DNA of 64,000 nucleotides from assembly GCF_016495405.1 (NCBI RefSeq), contig NZ_CP044522.1, positions 620,001 to 684,000 of the forward strand. The letters run 5' to 3'. Position 1 is the stretch's first letter, and every line of letters starts with the position of its first letter. The stretch is from Cobetia sp. cqz5-12 (lineage in GTDB: Bacteria; Pseudomonadota; Gammaproteobacteria; Pseudomonadales; Halomonadaceae). Below are positions 45,275-58,555 of the stretch, piece after piece. The notes under the pieces were generated by a model. The model saw only the letters and a program-made list of their open reading frames with translations, had not been told where the DNA came from and made no database searches. Position numbers and translations under genes: made by a program.

Positions 45275-46539
45275 GCCAGCAGGCACAGCTCAGGATTCCC
45301 GCCACCTATCTGCGTGGCGGCACCAGCAAGGGCGTGTTCTTCCTGCGCGATGAGTTGCCGGAAGCGGCGCAGGTACCCGGCCCGGTGCGCGACGCCCTGC
45401 TGCTGCGCGTGATCGGCAGCCCCGACCCCTACGCCAAGCAGATCGACGGCATGGGGGGCGCGACCTCCAGCACCAGCAAGACGGTGATCATCAGTCGCAG
45501 CGAGCAGCCGGACCACGACGTCGACTATCTGTTCGGCCAGGTCTCCATCGACTCGCCCTTCGTCGACTGGAGCGGCAACTGCGGCAATCTCTCGGCGGCG
45601 GTCGGGCCCTTCGCCATCGAGAAGGGCCTGGTGCCGGCCGAACGCCTGCCGCGTGACGGCATCGCCGAGGTGCGCATCTGGCAGGCCAACATCGCCAAGA
45701 CCATCATCGCGCGAGTGCCGATGTGCGAGGGGCGTGTCCAGGAATCCGGCGATTTCGCCCTCGATGGCGTGACCTTCCCGGCCGCCGAAGTGGCGGTCGC
45801 CTTCCGCGACCCTGCCGCGGGTGAGGGCAGCATGTTCCCCACCGGCAATGTGGTCGATGCGCTGGAGGTACCGGAATCGGTGGTCGCGGGTGGGCGGATC
45901 CAGGCGACCCTGATCAACGCCGGCATCCCGACCATCTTCGTCAATGCCCGCGATCTCGGCTATCAGGGCACCGAGCTGCAAGAGGCGATCAACTCGGACG
46001 GCGAGGCGCTCGCGCGCCTCGAGACATTGCGCGCCCACGGCGCACTGCGCATGGGGCTGATCAATGATCTCGCTGAGGCGGCCACGCGCCAACACACCCC
46101 CAAGGTCGCCTTCGTGGCGCCGCCGGTGGATCACGTCGTCTCCAGCGGTCGCGAGATCAAGGCCGACGAGATCGATGTGCTGATTCGCGCCGTGTCGATG
46201 GGCAAGCTGCACCACGCCATGATGGGTACCGCGGCGGTGGCCATCGCCGCGGCGGCTGCGGTACCCGGCACGCTGGTCAATCTTGCCGCCGCTGGCGGAG
46301 CCGATGCTGAGTCTGGGGCTGGGCAGACTGACGCGGCGCGTGACTCGGTGTGCTTCGGGCATCCCTCCGGCACACTCAGGGTCGGCGCGAGTGCTCATCG
46401 GCAGACAGAGGCAGGCCAGGTCAGTGATGGCCAGCAAGGCGAGGGCGAGTGGACCGTCACTGAAGCCGTGATGAGTCGCAGCGCGCGTATCCTGATGGAA
46501 GGCTGGGTGCGGGTGCCGGCGGAGACCTTGATGCGCTAG
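45271..46539 (+). CDS. prpF: 2-methylaconitate isomerase PrpF
   Basis: DAP-epimerase-fold protein that isomerises 2-methyl-trans-aconitate, the AcnD product, to the cis form. 422 residues; typical PrpF is about 390-400. Hallmarks: RIPATYLRGGTSKGVFFL at the N-terminus, the catalytic region GGATSSTSKTVIIS, DWSGNCGNLSAAVGPFAI and FGHPSGTLRVGA. Two low-complexity insertions explain the length: about residues 345-356 (DAESGAGQTDAAR) and 373-390 (HRQTEAGQVSDGQQGEGE). Its start overlaps the acnD stop (ATGA). A hairpin at 46622-46661 follows before prpD. Confidence 0.95.
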   Translation: MSQQAQLRIPATYLRGGTSKGVFFLRDELPEAAQVPGPVRDALLLRVIGSPDPYAKQIDGMGGATSSTSKTVIISRSEQPDHDVDYLFGQVSIDSPFVDWSGNCGNLSAAVGPFAIEKGLVPAERLPRDGIAEVRIWQANIAKTIIARVPMCEGRVQESGDFALDGVTFPAAEVAVAFRDPAAGEGSMFPTGNVVDALEVPESVVAGGRIQATLINAGIPTIFVNARDLGYQGTELQEAINSDGEALARLETLRAHGALRMGLINDLAEAATRQHTPKVAFVAPPVDHVVSSGREIKADEIDVLIRAVSMGKLHHAMMGTAAVAIAAAAAVPGTLVNLAAAGGADAESGAGQTDAARDSVCFGHPSGTLRVGASAHRQTEAGQVSDGQQGEGEWTVTEAVMSRSARILMEGWVRVPAETLMR

Positions 46540-46621
46540 CGCCGGCATGGGCAGGTGAGGGTCGATTGTCATGTTCGACAGTCATGTTCGACAGTCAAAG
46601 CCCCTCCTGCGGAATCTAGAT

Positions 46622-46661
46622 GAAAGCCGGCCTGGCATGCATGTGCAGAGGGCCGGCTTTC
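46622..46661 (+). terminator. Hairpin between prpF and prpD
   Basis: Eleven-base-pair perfect stem GAAAGCCGGCC / GGCCGGCTTTC around an 18-base loop. The T-run after it is weak, so it may attenuate rather than end transcription before prpD. Confidence 0.65.
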
Positions 46662-46754
46662 GCGTCTCAGTGGTATGTGTGCAGGTAGTGGGGGGAGCAC
46701 AGGTGTGACGGGAGTCGCATGCGGGCAAGGACGATTCACGACAGGAGGTCATGT

Positions 46755-48377
46755 ATGAGCACGCCATCCTCTGATCAGAAGAGCGAAAGCCGTCTCAGCG
46801 CCATTCAGGTCAGTACTAACCAGGCCAGTACCAATCAGGCCAGCGCCAACCAGCGCCCGGACTATGACCCGGAGCTGCAGCAGATCGCCGACTATGTGCT
46901 GGGGTACTGCGACGATCCCCTTGTCGCGAATGTGAATGCGGATGTGGACGGTCTGGCCGGCAAGCGCGAGCGCTCAGGTCCCTCGGCAGAGGCGATGGAC
47001 ACCGCTCGTCTGTGTCTGATGGATACCCTCGGCTGTGGCATCCTGGCGCTGCGCTTCCCTGAATGCACCAAGCATCTTGGGCCGCTGGTGGCCGAGACCG
47101 TGGTGCCGCATGGTGCGCGGGTGCCTGGCACTGCCTTCAGTCTCGATCCCGTCAAGGCGGCGTGGGATATCGGCTGCACCATCCGCTGGCTGGATTACAA
47201 CGACACCTGGCTGGCGGCGGAGTGGGGGCATCCCTCGGACAATCTTGGCGGCATTCTGGCGGTGGCGGATCACCTCTCGCGCCAGCGTGTCGCGCAGGGC
47301 AAGCCACCCTTGGTGATGCGTGATGTGCTGGAGAGCATGGTGATGGCGCATGAGATCCAGGGCGTGCTGGCGCTGGACAACAGCTTCAACCGTGTCGGGC
47401 TTGACCATGTCATGCTGGTCAAGGTGGCGACCACCGCCGTGACGGCGCGCTTGATGGGGGCGAATCGCGAGCAGTTGCTGTCGGCGCTGTCGCACGCCTT
47501 CGTCGATGGCCAGAGTCTGCGCACCTATCGCCATGCTCCCAATGCGGGCTCGCGCAAGAGCTGGGCGGCGGGGGACGCCACCTCACGCGGTGTGCGGCTG
47601 GCGGATATCGCCCTGCGTGGCGAGATGGGCGTCCCAAGTGCTCTCAGTGCGCCGCAGTGGGGTTTCAATGATGTCTCCTTCAGTCACGGCAACAGCGATC
47701 TCGCCCTCAAGCCCGAAGACGAACGGCGTCTGACACTGGCGCGCCCTCTGGGTAGCTATGTGATGGAGAACGTGCTCTTCAAGGTCTCCTTCCCGGCCGA
47801 ATTCCATGCCCAGACCGCCGCCGAGGCGGCCGTCCAGCTCCATCCCGAGGTGCGCGACCGGCTCGAGGAGATCGAGCGCATCGAGATCACCACCCACGAA
47901 TCGGCGATCCGCATCATCTCCAAGCAGGGCGCGCTCGCCAATGCGGCGGACCGCGATCACTGCCTGCAATACATGGTCGCGGTGCCGCTGATCTTCGGCG
48001 AGTTGAACGCGGACCACTATGAAGATGGCTTCCATGCCGCTCACCCGGAGATCGACCGGCTGCGTGACAGGATGGTCGTCAAGGAAGAGGTGCGCTTCAC
48101 CCGCGAGTATCTGGAGGCCGACAAGCGCTCGATCGCCAATGCCCTGCGGGTAATCTTCCGTGATGGCAGTGCCACCGAGCAGGTGACGGTGGAATACCCG
48201 CTGGGACATCGCCGGCGGCGTGAAGAGTCGCTCGCCCCACTCGAGGGCAAGTGTCGGGCCAATCTGGTCACCTGCTTCCCACCCTCGCGGTGTGACACCC
48301 TGATGGCGTTGCTGGGCGATCGCGAGCGACTCGACGCACTGCCCGTGCACGAGTTCATGGCGCATTGGGTGCGGTGA
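46755..48377 (+). CDS. prpD: 2-methylcitrate dehydratase (MmgE/PrpD family)
   Basis: Iron-sulfur-free enzyme dehydrating 2-methylcitrate, redundant with AcnD plus PrpF. 540 residues against ~483 in E. coli; the extra length is mainly the N-terminus, which holds a three-unit repeat ([15 protein letters not shown], residues ~18-32) and a polar stretch. Core blocks are typical: [77 protein letters not shown] and [23 protein letters not shown] 46755 is set by GGAGG at 46744-46748. The 216-base gap and hairpin after prpF suggest it may also have its own promoter. Confidence 0.93.
   Translation: MSTPSSDQKSESRLSAIQVSTNQASTNQASANQRPDYDPELQQIADYVLGYCDDPLVANVNADVDGLAGKRERSGPSAEAMDTARLCLMDTLGCGILALRFPECTKHLGPLVAETVVPHGARVPGTAFSLDPVKAAWDIGCTIRWLDYNDTWLAAEWGHPSDNLGGILAVADHLSRQRVAQGKPPLVMRDVLESMVMAHEIQGVLALDNSFNRVGLDHVMLVKVATTAVTARLMGANREQLLSALSHAFVDGQSLRTYRHAPNAGSRKSWAAGDATSRGVRLADIALRGEMGVPSALSAPQWGFNDVSFSHGNSDLALKPEDERRLTLARPLGSYVMENVLFKVSFPAEFHAQTAAEAAVQLHPEVRDRLEEIERIEITTHESAIRIISKQGALANAADRDHCLQYMVAVPLIFGELNADHYEDGFHAAHPEIDRLRDRMVVKEEVRFTREYLEADKRSIANALRVIFRDGSATEQVTVEYPLGHRRRREESLAPLEGKCRANLVTCFPPSRCDTLMALLGDRERLDALPVHEFMAHWVR
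46806..46850 (+). repeat. Three-unit 15-bp in-frame tandem repeat in prpD
   Basis: CAGGTCAGTACTAAC, CAGGCCAGTACCAAT, CAGGCCAGCGCCAAC: imperfect copies encoding (Q)(V/A)S(T/A)N near the N-terminus. Confidence 0.85.
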
Positions 48378-48564
48378 GGCTGCCAGCCGCATGATGTCCC
48401 GTTGGCAATCAGTCCTCCAATTGACTGGTGCCGTCATCCGGTATGGGTAAACTGGAAGCGGATTGCACAGAACGATCGACAGGGGCGCTTGCAAAGACTC
48501 GCCGGAGAGCGAGACAACGCCTGCCGAGCCTTCATTGCAAAGGCATCATCACAAGGGACTCATC

Positions 48565-49158
48565 ATGAAAACATTTCTGCTGCTGGGCGCCATCGCGCTG
48601 ATCGTCATCTACGTGATCTCGATCTACAACAAGTTGGTCAGCCTGAAGGCGCGCTTCGAGAATGCCTTCGCGCAGATAGAGGTTCAGCTCAAGCGGCGCT
48701 ACGACCTGATTCCCAATCTGGTCGAGACGGCCAAGGGCTATCTGAGCCATGAGCGTGGCACCCTGGAAGAAGTGATCAATGCCCGCAACAAGGCGATGGC
48801 GGCCTTGAATGCCGCAGCGGCGCACCCCGGCAGCATGGACAAGCTGGCCAGTCTGGCCGGCGCAGAGCAGGGACTGGCGGCGAGTCTGGGCAAGCTGGAT
48901 GTGGTGGTCGAGGCCTATCCGGAGCTCAAGGCCGACCAGACCATGAGCGACCTGATGGAAGAGCTGACCGCCACCGAGAACCGCGTCGCCTTCGCGCGTC
49001 AGGCCTACAACGATGCCGTCACCGACTACAACGTCTATCGCCAGAGCTTCCCGCAGGTGATGTTCGCACCGACCTTCGGTCATCGCAGTGATGCAGGCCT
49101 GCTGGCCTTCGATGACAGCGTGAAGATTCGTCAGACCCCTGATGTCAGCTTCTCATGA
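48565..49158 (+). CDS. lemA: LemA family protein
   Basis: Membrane-anchored helical protein, 197 residues. One N-terminal helix (TFLLLGAIALIVIYVISIYN) places the rest outside the inner membrane, with a short cytoplasmic N-terminus. The LemA core is clear: LVSLKARFENAFAQIEVQLKRRYDLIPNLVET, YLSHERGTLEEVINARNKA and LMEELTATENRVAFARQAYNDAVTDYN (quoted in parts). Function is poorly understood; LemA genes often accompany HtpX/M48-type proteases, as here. ATG 48565 has AAGGGA upstream. The stop overlaps the start of the 25-codon ORF by ATGA. Confidence 0.92.
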   Translation: MKTFLLLGAIALIVIYVISIYNKLVSLKARFENAFAQIEVQLKRRYDLIPNLVETAKGYLSHERGTLEEVINARNKAMAALNAAAAHPGSMDKLASLAGAEQGLAASLGKLDVVVEAYPELKADQTMSDLMEELTATENRVAFARQAYNDAVTDYNVYRQSFPQVMFAPTFGHRSDAGLLAFDDSVKIRQTPDVSFS

Positions 49159-49232
49159 GCCGACCGACGGATGCTTCTCTCGAAGCGGTCTTGCGCCGTG
49201 ATCCTGACTGGGTAGATGGCGAGCGCGAATGA
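49155..49232 (+). CDS. Possible 25-codon bridging ORF between lemA and M48 protease
   Basis: ATG at 49155 overlaps the lemA stop (ATGA), and its TGA at 49230-49232 overlaps the protease ATG at 49229 (ATGA). The product would be MSRPTDASLEAVLRRDPDWV followed by DGERE. This double overlap suggests that translating ribosomes are carried from lemA to the protease, which has only a weak ribosome site. It could be chance in a 70-base gap. No protein function is claimed. Confidence 0.4.
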   Translation: MSRPTDASLEAVLRRDPDWVDGERE

Positions 49233-51133
49233 ATTTCTATCACGAGCAGGACAGCGCGCGTCGTCGAACGCGGCTATTGCTGCTGGCCTTCACGGCCATG
49301 TCGCTGGTGGTGTCTCTTGCCGCCGGCGCCGTGGTGCATGTCGCGATCAGCAGTTTCCTGGGGCGTCCGGCCGCCACGACGCTTGAATATGTCTGGCCAG
49401 TAGCGAGCATCATCTTCCTGTGCAATGCACTGGTCGCCGCGCGTGAGCTGCGGCGTCTGCAGCAGGGCGGTGCGATGGTGGCCGCACGCCTGGGTGGCAA
49501 GCTGGTGGATGTCGAGACGCAGGACTCGAGCGAGCGACGGGCACTGAATGTGGTGGAAGAGATGGCGATTGCCGCCAACCTGCCCACGCCGCAGCTGTTC
49601 CTGCTGCCGCATGAGGCGATGATCAATGCCTTCGCGGCGGGCTATCGGCCACAGGATGCGGTGATCGCGCTGAGTCGCGGGGCGTTGGAGCAGCTGGATC
49701 GCAACGAGCTGCAGGGCGTGGTCGCTCACGAGTTCGCCCATATCGCCAATGGCGATATCCGCCTCAACCTGCGTCTGGCGAGTGCGGTCCACGGCCTGGT
49801 GTTTCTCTCCGAGGCGGGGCGCTTCCTGATGGGGGCAGGGCGCATCGGCTTCGTGTTGGGCAGGGCGCGCTCCTCCGGTTCCGACAGGAAAGGCGGCATG
49901 CCACAGCTGATGCTGGTGGGTGTGGCGCTGTGGTTGCTCGGCAGCCTCGGCGGGCTGGGAGGGCGGCTCTTGCAACGCGGGGTCGCGCGCTCACGCGAAT
50001 ATCTCGCCGATGCCAGTGCGGTGCGCCTGACGCGTTTCCCGGATGGCATCGCCTCGGCCCTCAAGCGTATCGGTGGTATGGGCTGGCAGGGGCGTATCCA
50101 GCACCCGCGCGCTATGACCTACAACCATCTCTTCTTCGTCGAAGCGCGCCCGCCCTGGCTGACGGGCTGGTTCGACTCGCATCCGCCGCTGGATGAACGC
50201 ATCAAGCGCCTGGAACCCCGTTGGGACAGGCAATATCTGAGCGCGCGCCAACAGCCGGTGCATACCTTCGAGCAGCAGGGGCCCATCGGGGCCGAAGTGC
50301 TTGGCGGGGTCATGGCGGGTATCGCCGGAGCGGCGGTCATGGAGGAGCTCTCGCGCTCACGAGGAGAACTCGAGAACCTGACGCTGTCGCGTTTTCTCTG
50401 CCCGCAGCTGGTGGTGGCGATGATCGCCCCCTCGGAGCTGACCCGGCGTGGGGTCTGGCTCACCGAGCTTGAGCGTCAGCATGACTGGCTGGATGGCAAG
50501 CGCGTGCGCGAGGCACGGCGCAAGCTCGAGTCCTTGCCGCGGGTCGAGTGGATCCCCTTGCTGAACCGGTTGATACCGCGCTGGCGGGAAGCGGATGAGC
50601 GCGCGCATCGCATGCTCAAGGCGCAGACCCCTCCGCAGGACATGTTCATCTGGTGTCTATGGCAGCTGTTGTTGGAATCACTGGATCCGCGGATCGATCG
50701 CAAGAGCGACTCGCTGGCCCTGCAGCAATGCCAGCCGGCCTGTCAGCACTGGCTCATGCTGATGGTCGGACTTATCGACGATGAAACGCTACGCGAGGAT
50801 ATCTTCCTGGACGCCAGTGCGGAACTTGGCCTGGCGCTGGAGTATTCGCAGTCGCAGCCGGAAGGGGATAACCCTGCACTGCGCTGCCGCCATCTCACGC
50901 AGCTGGCGCACCTGCGCCCGATGGACAAGCAACGCTGGTTCACGGCGCTAGCCCAGGTGGTGCATGCCGACCAGACGCTGGCCGATGAAGAGGTGGCCCT
51001 GCTGACACTGCTGGCGCGCGTCATGCAGTTGCCGGAGGCGCGCCTGGAAGCGGCGCTTGAGACACAGTCGCATTCGCGTGGTGGCTGGCAGGCGCGCCCA
51101 GTGTCACGACCTGCGGACGGCAAGGCGGTCTGA
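49229..51133 (+). CDS. M48 family zinc metallopeptidase with C-terminal extension
   Basis: 634 residues. Two N-terminal helices (about 15-40 and 53-70) anchor it. The HExxH zinc site is HEFAH at 167-171 in VVAHEFAHIANGDIRLN, preceded by LPHEAMINAFAAGYRPQDAVIALSRGAL (in part); the third ligand is probably Glu in SREYLADASAVRLTRFP. After another hydrophobic patch (QLMLVGVALWLLGSLGGLGG) comes FDSHPPLDERIKRLEP, an HtpX-like ending, then a ~280-residue helical C-terminal region of unknown function that ordinary HtpX (~290 residues) lacks. It is coupled to lemA and probably acts in membrane protein quality control. Confidence 0.88.
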   Translation: MNFYHEQDSARRRTRLLLLAFTAMSLVVSLAAGAVVHVAISSFLGRPAATTLEYVWPVASIIFLCNALVAARELRRLQQGGAMVAARLGGKLVDVETQDSSERRALNVVEEMAIAANLPTPQLFLLPHEAMINAFAAGYRPQDAVIALSRGALEQLDRNELQGVVAHEFAHIANGDIRLNLRLASAVHGLVFLSEAGRFLMGAGRIGFVLGRARSSGSDRKGGMPQLMLVGVALWLLGSLGGLGGRLLQRGVARSREYLADASAVRLTRFPDGIASALKRIGGMGWQGRIQHPRAMTYNHLFFVEARPPWLTGWFDSHPPLDERIKRLEPRWDRQYLSARQQPVHTFEQQGPIGAEVLGGVMAGIAGAAVMEELSRSRGELENLTLSRFLCPQLVVAMIAPSELTRRGVWLTELERQHDWLDGKRVREARRKLESLPRVEWIPLLNRLIPRWREADERAHRMLKAQTPPQDMFIWCLWQLLLESLDPRIDRKSDSLALQQCQPACQHWLMLMVGLIDDETLREDIFLDASAELGLALEYSQSQPEGDNPALRCRHLTQLAHLRPMDKQRWFTALAQVVHADQTLADEEVALLTLLARVMQLPEARLEAALETQSHSRGGWQARPVSRPADGKAV

Positions 51134-51304
51134 GTGCCGAGCAGGGGGAGTGGCTGTTTTCTGCGTCAAAGCCCTTGCCATCAAGCCGATTCCTGCGTAA
51201 AGTACGCATCCGCTGCCGGGGACGCATGGCGTTACCAGCGGTGAAAGAGGTTTGCAGGTGATTGTTTTGTTTGATGTTTTTGAGGTCCGCTTCCAAATCA
51301 TCGA

Positions 51305-51332
51305 TTGACAATCCCGGGCGATTCGCTAGAAT
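51305..51332 (+). promoter_or_regulatory. rrn promoter P1
   Basis: TTGACA at 51305-51310 and TAGAAT at 51327-51332 with a 16-base spacer; a GC-rich ACGCCGC discriminator follows, typical of stringent control. Confidence 0.8.
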
Positions 51333-51423
51333 ACGCCGCACTCCTTACGGAACAGGTGATCGAGCAACGCTCCTCACCGCTTGATGATGCTTAGAGGCAG
51401 TCGACTGACTCATCATCAAGTGC

Positions 51424-51451
51424 TTGACTTCTCAAGCGTTCCAAGTAGAAT
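51424..51451 (+). promoter_or_regulatory. rrn promoter P2
   Basis: TTGACT at 51424-51429 and TAGAAT at 51446-51451, again with a 16-base spacer; ATGCCTCCTCGC follows. Confidence 0.75.
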
Positions 51452-51474
51452 ATGCCTCCTCGCTTAACCGCGAC

Positions 51475-51485
51475 GCTCTTTAAAA
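51475..51485 (+). promoter_or_regulatory. boxA antitermination signal, leader
   Basis: GCTCTTTAAAA, close to the boxA GCTCTTTAACA. A full-consensus copy lies before the 23S gene at 53536-53546. Confidence 0.7.
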
Positions 51486-51615
51486 ATTTGATCAGGTAAT
51501 TCGTGTGAGCGCTTGCCGATGAGTGGTGACAAGGTCACCAAATATCGGAGCAAGCCTCTCACGAGAAGTTTGACTCTGAACCAAGTTTGGTCTGCTTAAC
51601 AGACTATCAAGCTTT

Positions 51616-53156
<1,541 letters not shown>

Positions 53157-53232
53157 TCGACACTGTCTACTGCTCGCGGCAAGTGCTCACAACGAATTAC
53201 CTGATCAAGTTAGTTTATCGAGTAGTAGTGTC

Positions 53233-53309
<77 letters not shown>

Positions 53310-53348
53310 AAAGCTTCGTGCTTTTGTCGACACGGTTTTGCCGACTTT

Positions 53349-53424
53349 GGGGCCATAGCTCAGCTGGGAGAGCGCCTGCCTTGCACGCAGGAGGTCAGCG
53401 GTTCGATCCCGCTTGGCTCCACCA
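53349..53424 (+). tRNA. tRNA-Ala (UGC)
   Basis: 76-nt cloverleaf; anticodon TGC at 53382-53384, acceptor GGGGCCA with the G3-U70 alanine identity pair, CCA encoded. The Ile-Ala pair in the spacer is standard. Confidence 0.97.
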
Positions 53425-53535
53425 TCAAGTTCCGGTTCAAGCTTCTACTGCCTGATAACGCTGACAGTTCACAGTGACAAGCATATCGCCTTCCTCGAGA
53501 AGGTTGTGTGACTTCTCACTGTTCTCTGAACAGCC

Positions 53536-53546
53536 GCTCTTTAACA
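53536..53546 (+). promoter_or_regulatory. boxA antitermination signal before 23S
   Basis: GCTCTTTAACA, full consensus, in the 232-base tRNA-Ala to 23S spacer. Confidence 0.8.
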
Positions 53547-53656
53547 ATGTGAATCATGCTGACGATGGAATGTGCGCCAAGCACATCTCCATCAAAACGA
53601 TATGTCGGAGAGGTCCGACAGAGTCGTAATCCTTGACAGACCCCTTGGGGTTATAT

Positions 53657-56542
<2,886 letters not shown>

Positions 56543-56679
56543 ATAACACCCAAGGGGTTTGCCCAGGCAAACCGCCGGGATTGCGACAGGATCGACGACA
56601 TATCGGTCAGCATGATTCATATTGCGAGTCGCGAGGCCTCAAGCCTCGGGACTCAGGCACCGCAAGGTGCCACCGTTTC

Positions 56680-56796
56680 GCCTGACGACCATAGCGAGCG
56701 TGAACCACCCGATCCCATGCCGAACTCGGAAGTGAAACCGCTTAGCGCCGATGGTAGTGTGGAGTTTCTCCATGTGAGAGTAGGTCATCGTCAGGC
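56680..56796 (+). rRNA. rrf: 5S ribosomal RNA
   Basis: About 117-120 nt: the terminal stem GCCTGACGA / TCGTCAGGC encloses CCCATGCCGAACTCGGAAGTG and GATGGTAGTGTGG. 137 bases after 23S. The exact ends may extend 1-2 bases. Confidence 0.96.
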
Positions 56797-56805
56797 ACTT
56801 ATACT

Positions 56806-56845
56806 GAACCGCCCCTGTAGCCTTGCTGCAGGGGCGGTTCTCTTT
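56806..56845 (+). terminator. rrn operon terminator
   Basis: Twelve-base-pair stem GAACCGCCCCTG / CAGGGGCGGTTC, then TCTTT, 10 bases past 5S. Confidence 0.9.
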
Positions 56846-57019
56846 GTGGTGAGAAAAGTTGCGCACAGCAAAGCAAGAGGCGTACGCGCTTCGTGAGGCG
56901 CCTGCTGCGCCCATGACGACAGCCTGAGCGTTGTCACAGCCCCCCATCACGTACATGCACGCTTGTAGAAGGCAGCGGCGAGAGGCTAGACTCCCCAGCC
57001 TTCTGTATTGGAGATGATG

Positions 57020-58087
57020 ATGCAACCTCAAGAACTGTTGCTGTATTGCCGCCCTGGCTTCGAGGCCGACCTGGCCGCAGAAGTCAGCGAGAAAGCGGCG
57101 TATATCGGCACGCCGGGTTATCCGATTGCGGCACGCGACAGTGGCTTCGTGCGTTATGTGGTGACGGGTGATGAGCCCGCCAACGCCCTGCATCGTGACA
57201 TGCCGCTACAGGCGTTGGTCTTCGCTCGTCAGACCCTGGTGGCGCTGGAGCCGCTGGTCGGCATGTCGCGGGAGAATCGCGTCTCGCCGATTCTGCAGCA
57301 GGTGGTCGATGCCGGCTGGAGCTTCGAGGAGATCCGCCACGAGATGCCGGATACCAATGATGGCAAGGCGCTGTCGGGGCTGGGCAAGGCCGTTGGTCGC
57401 CCGCTGGAATCTGCGCTCAAGAAGCGGGGTGCCCTGCGCCGCAAGGCCGGTGGTCGGGCGCTGCATGTCTTCTGGACGGATGGCGATGAAGTCCAGCTGG
57501 GCATGAGCTTCCCGGGCAACCGCAGCGAGTATGCCAATGGCATTCGTCACCTGCGTTCGCCGAGCCGTGCGCCCAGCCGCTCCACGCTCAAGCTGGAGGA
57601 GGCGTGGCACGAATTCGTACCGCGCGATCAGTGGGAGCATCGCATTGCCACCGGCATGCAGGCAGCGGACCTCGGTGCCGCTCCGGGTGGCTGGACCTTC
57701 CAGCTGGTCGAGAAGGGCATGTTCGTGTTCGCGATCGACAATGGTCCGATGAACAAGGACCTGATGGCGACAGGACAGGTCGAGCATCTCAAGGAAGACG
57801 GTTTCACCTGGGAGCCACCGCTGCGCCTGGATTGGCTGGTCTGCGATATCGTCGACAAGCCGATCCGTGTGACCGAGATGGTCGAGCGCTGGCTGAAGAA
57901 GCGCTGGTGCAACGAGGCCGTCTTCAATCTCAAGCTGCCGATGAAGCAGCGCTGGAAGGAAGTCTCTCGTTGCCTCGACTATCTGGCTGCCAGTCTCGAA
58001 CGCTCCAACGTCGGTGCCGAGATTCGCTGTCGCCATCTGTATCACGACCGTGAAGAGGTCACTGTGCACGTGCGCATCACGCACTGA
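57020..58087 (+). CDS. rlmM: 23S rRNA 2'-O-ribose C2498 methyltransferase
   Basis: SAM-dependent RrmJ-fold methyltransferase modifying C2498 of 23S rRNA. 355 residues (E. coli RlmM 366). The N-terminal THUMP-like part starts LLLYCRPGFEADLAAEVSEK. The SAM site is AADLGAAPGGWTFQLVEKGMFVFAIDNGPM, with LRLDWLVCDIVDKP and AVFNLKLPMKQRWKE (each quoted in part) carrying the catalytic Lys-Asp-Lys residues. ATG 57020 follows GGAG at 57010-57013; two in-frame ATGs precede it directly. It lies just after an rrn operon, an apt but possibly accidental neighbour. Confidence 0.96.
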   Translation: MQPQELLLYCRPGFEADLAAEVSEKAAYIGTPGYPIAARDSGFVRYVVTGDEPANALHRDMPLQALVFARQTLVALEPLVGMSRENRVSPILQQVVDAGWSFEEIRHEMPDTNDGKALSGLGKAVGRPLESALKKRGALRRKAGGRALHVFWTDGDEVQLGMSFPGNRSEYANGIRHLRSPSRAPSRSTLKLEEAWHEFVPRDQWEHRIATGMQAADLGAAPGGWTFQLVEKGMFVFAIDNGPMNKDLMATGQVEHLKEDGFTWEPPLRLDWLVCDIVDKPIRVTEMVERWLKKRWCNEAVFNLKLPMKQRWKEVSRCLDYLAASLERSNVGAEIRCRHLYHDREEVTVHVRITH

Positions 58088-58128
58088 TTGGCTGTTGGCT
58101 CAATCGACACGCACAGGCGACTTGCCCA

Positions 58129-58170
58129 TAAAAGACCCCCACGGCCTGTTCAGGCCGTGGGGGTCTTTTA
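58129..58170 (+). terminator. Terminator after rlmM
   Basis: Twenty-base-pair stem (arms 58129-58148 and 58151-58170, core AGACCCCCACGGCC) ending in TCTTTTA; it also suits the opposing ABM-domain gene. Confidence 0.92.
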
Positions 58171-58208
58171 TGGGGCGTCTGATGCCTTCGCTCGCCGGTG
58201 AGGCGCGC

Positions 58209-58493
58209 TCAGGTATGCTCCAGCAGGATTATCCGCTCCGGTTGGGATAGCATGGGCGCCAGGCGCGCCATCATGCGATCTCGGGCCGGGCTGACTGACC
58301 ATTCCTTCCACGCTCGCGTATCGCGCCATGAAGTGATCAGGATGCGGTGGCCCGCGCGGCCGGTTTCCATCAGATTCTCGCCCGAGATGAAGCCCGGGAC
58401 ATGCGTGGCCTCGCGTACGACTTCACGCGAGGCCTGTTCGTAATCCTGTTCCAGTCCCGGCATGATATGCCGTTCGATCAGAACCTTGATCAT
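58209..58493 (-). CDS. Antibiotic biosynthesis monooxygenase (ABM) domain protein
   Basis: 94-residue protein with the ABM fold pattern: MIKVLIERHIMPGLEQDYEQ, then HVPGFISGENL, ILITSWRDTRAWKEWSVSP and a final strand IILLEHT. ABM proteins are small dimeric enzymes or heme/quinone binders; many have no assigned substrate. GGGAGACAGG precedes ATG 58493. Divergent from tusA with 62 bases between the starts. Confidence 0.88.
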   Translation of the reverse strand: MIKVLIERHIMPGLEQDYEQASREVVREATHVPGFISGENLMETGRAGHRILITSWRDTRAWKEWSVSPARDRMMARLAPMLSQPERIILLEHT

Positions 58494-58555
58494 GCCTGTC
58501 TCCCCTTTTTTGTACGTGCCGCCAGCCAGGGCGGCAGGATTGTCAGGAGTCTTCG

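Larger units (their letters stand above)
51134..51615 (+). promoter_or_regulatory. rrsA: rrn operon leader region with tandem promoters
   Basis: 482 bases between the M48 protease and 16S. It carries two promoters listed separately, a boxA-like GCTCTTTAAAA at 51475-51485, and the 16S processing stem region. Upstream of P1 an AT-rich stretch (51260-51302) may act as an UP element. Confidence 0.75.
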
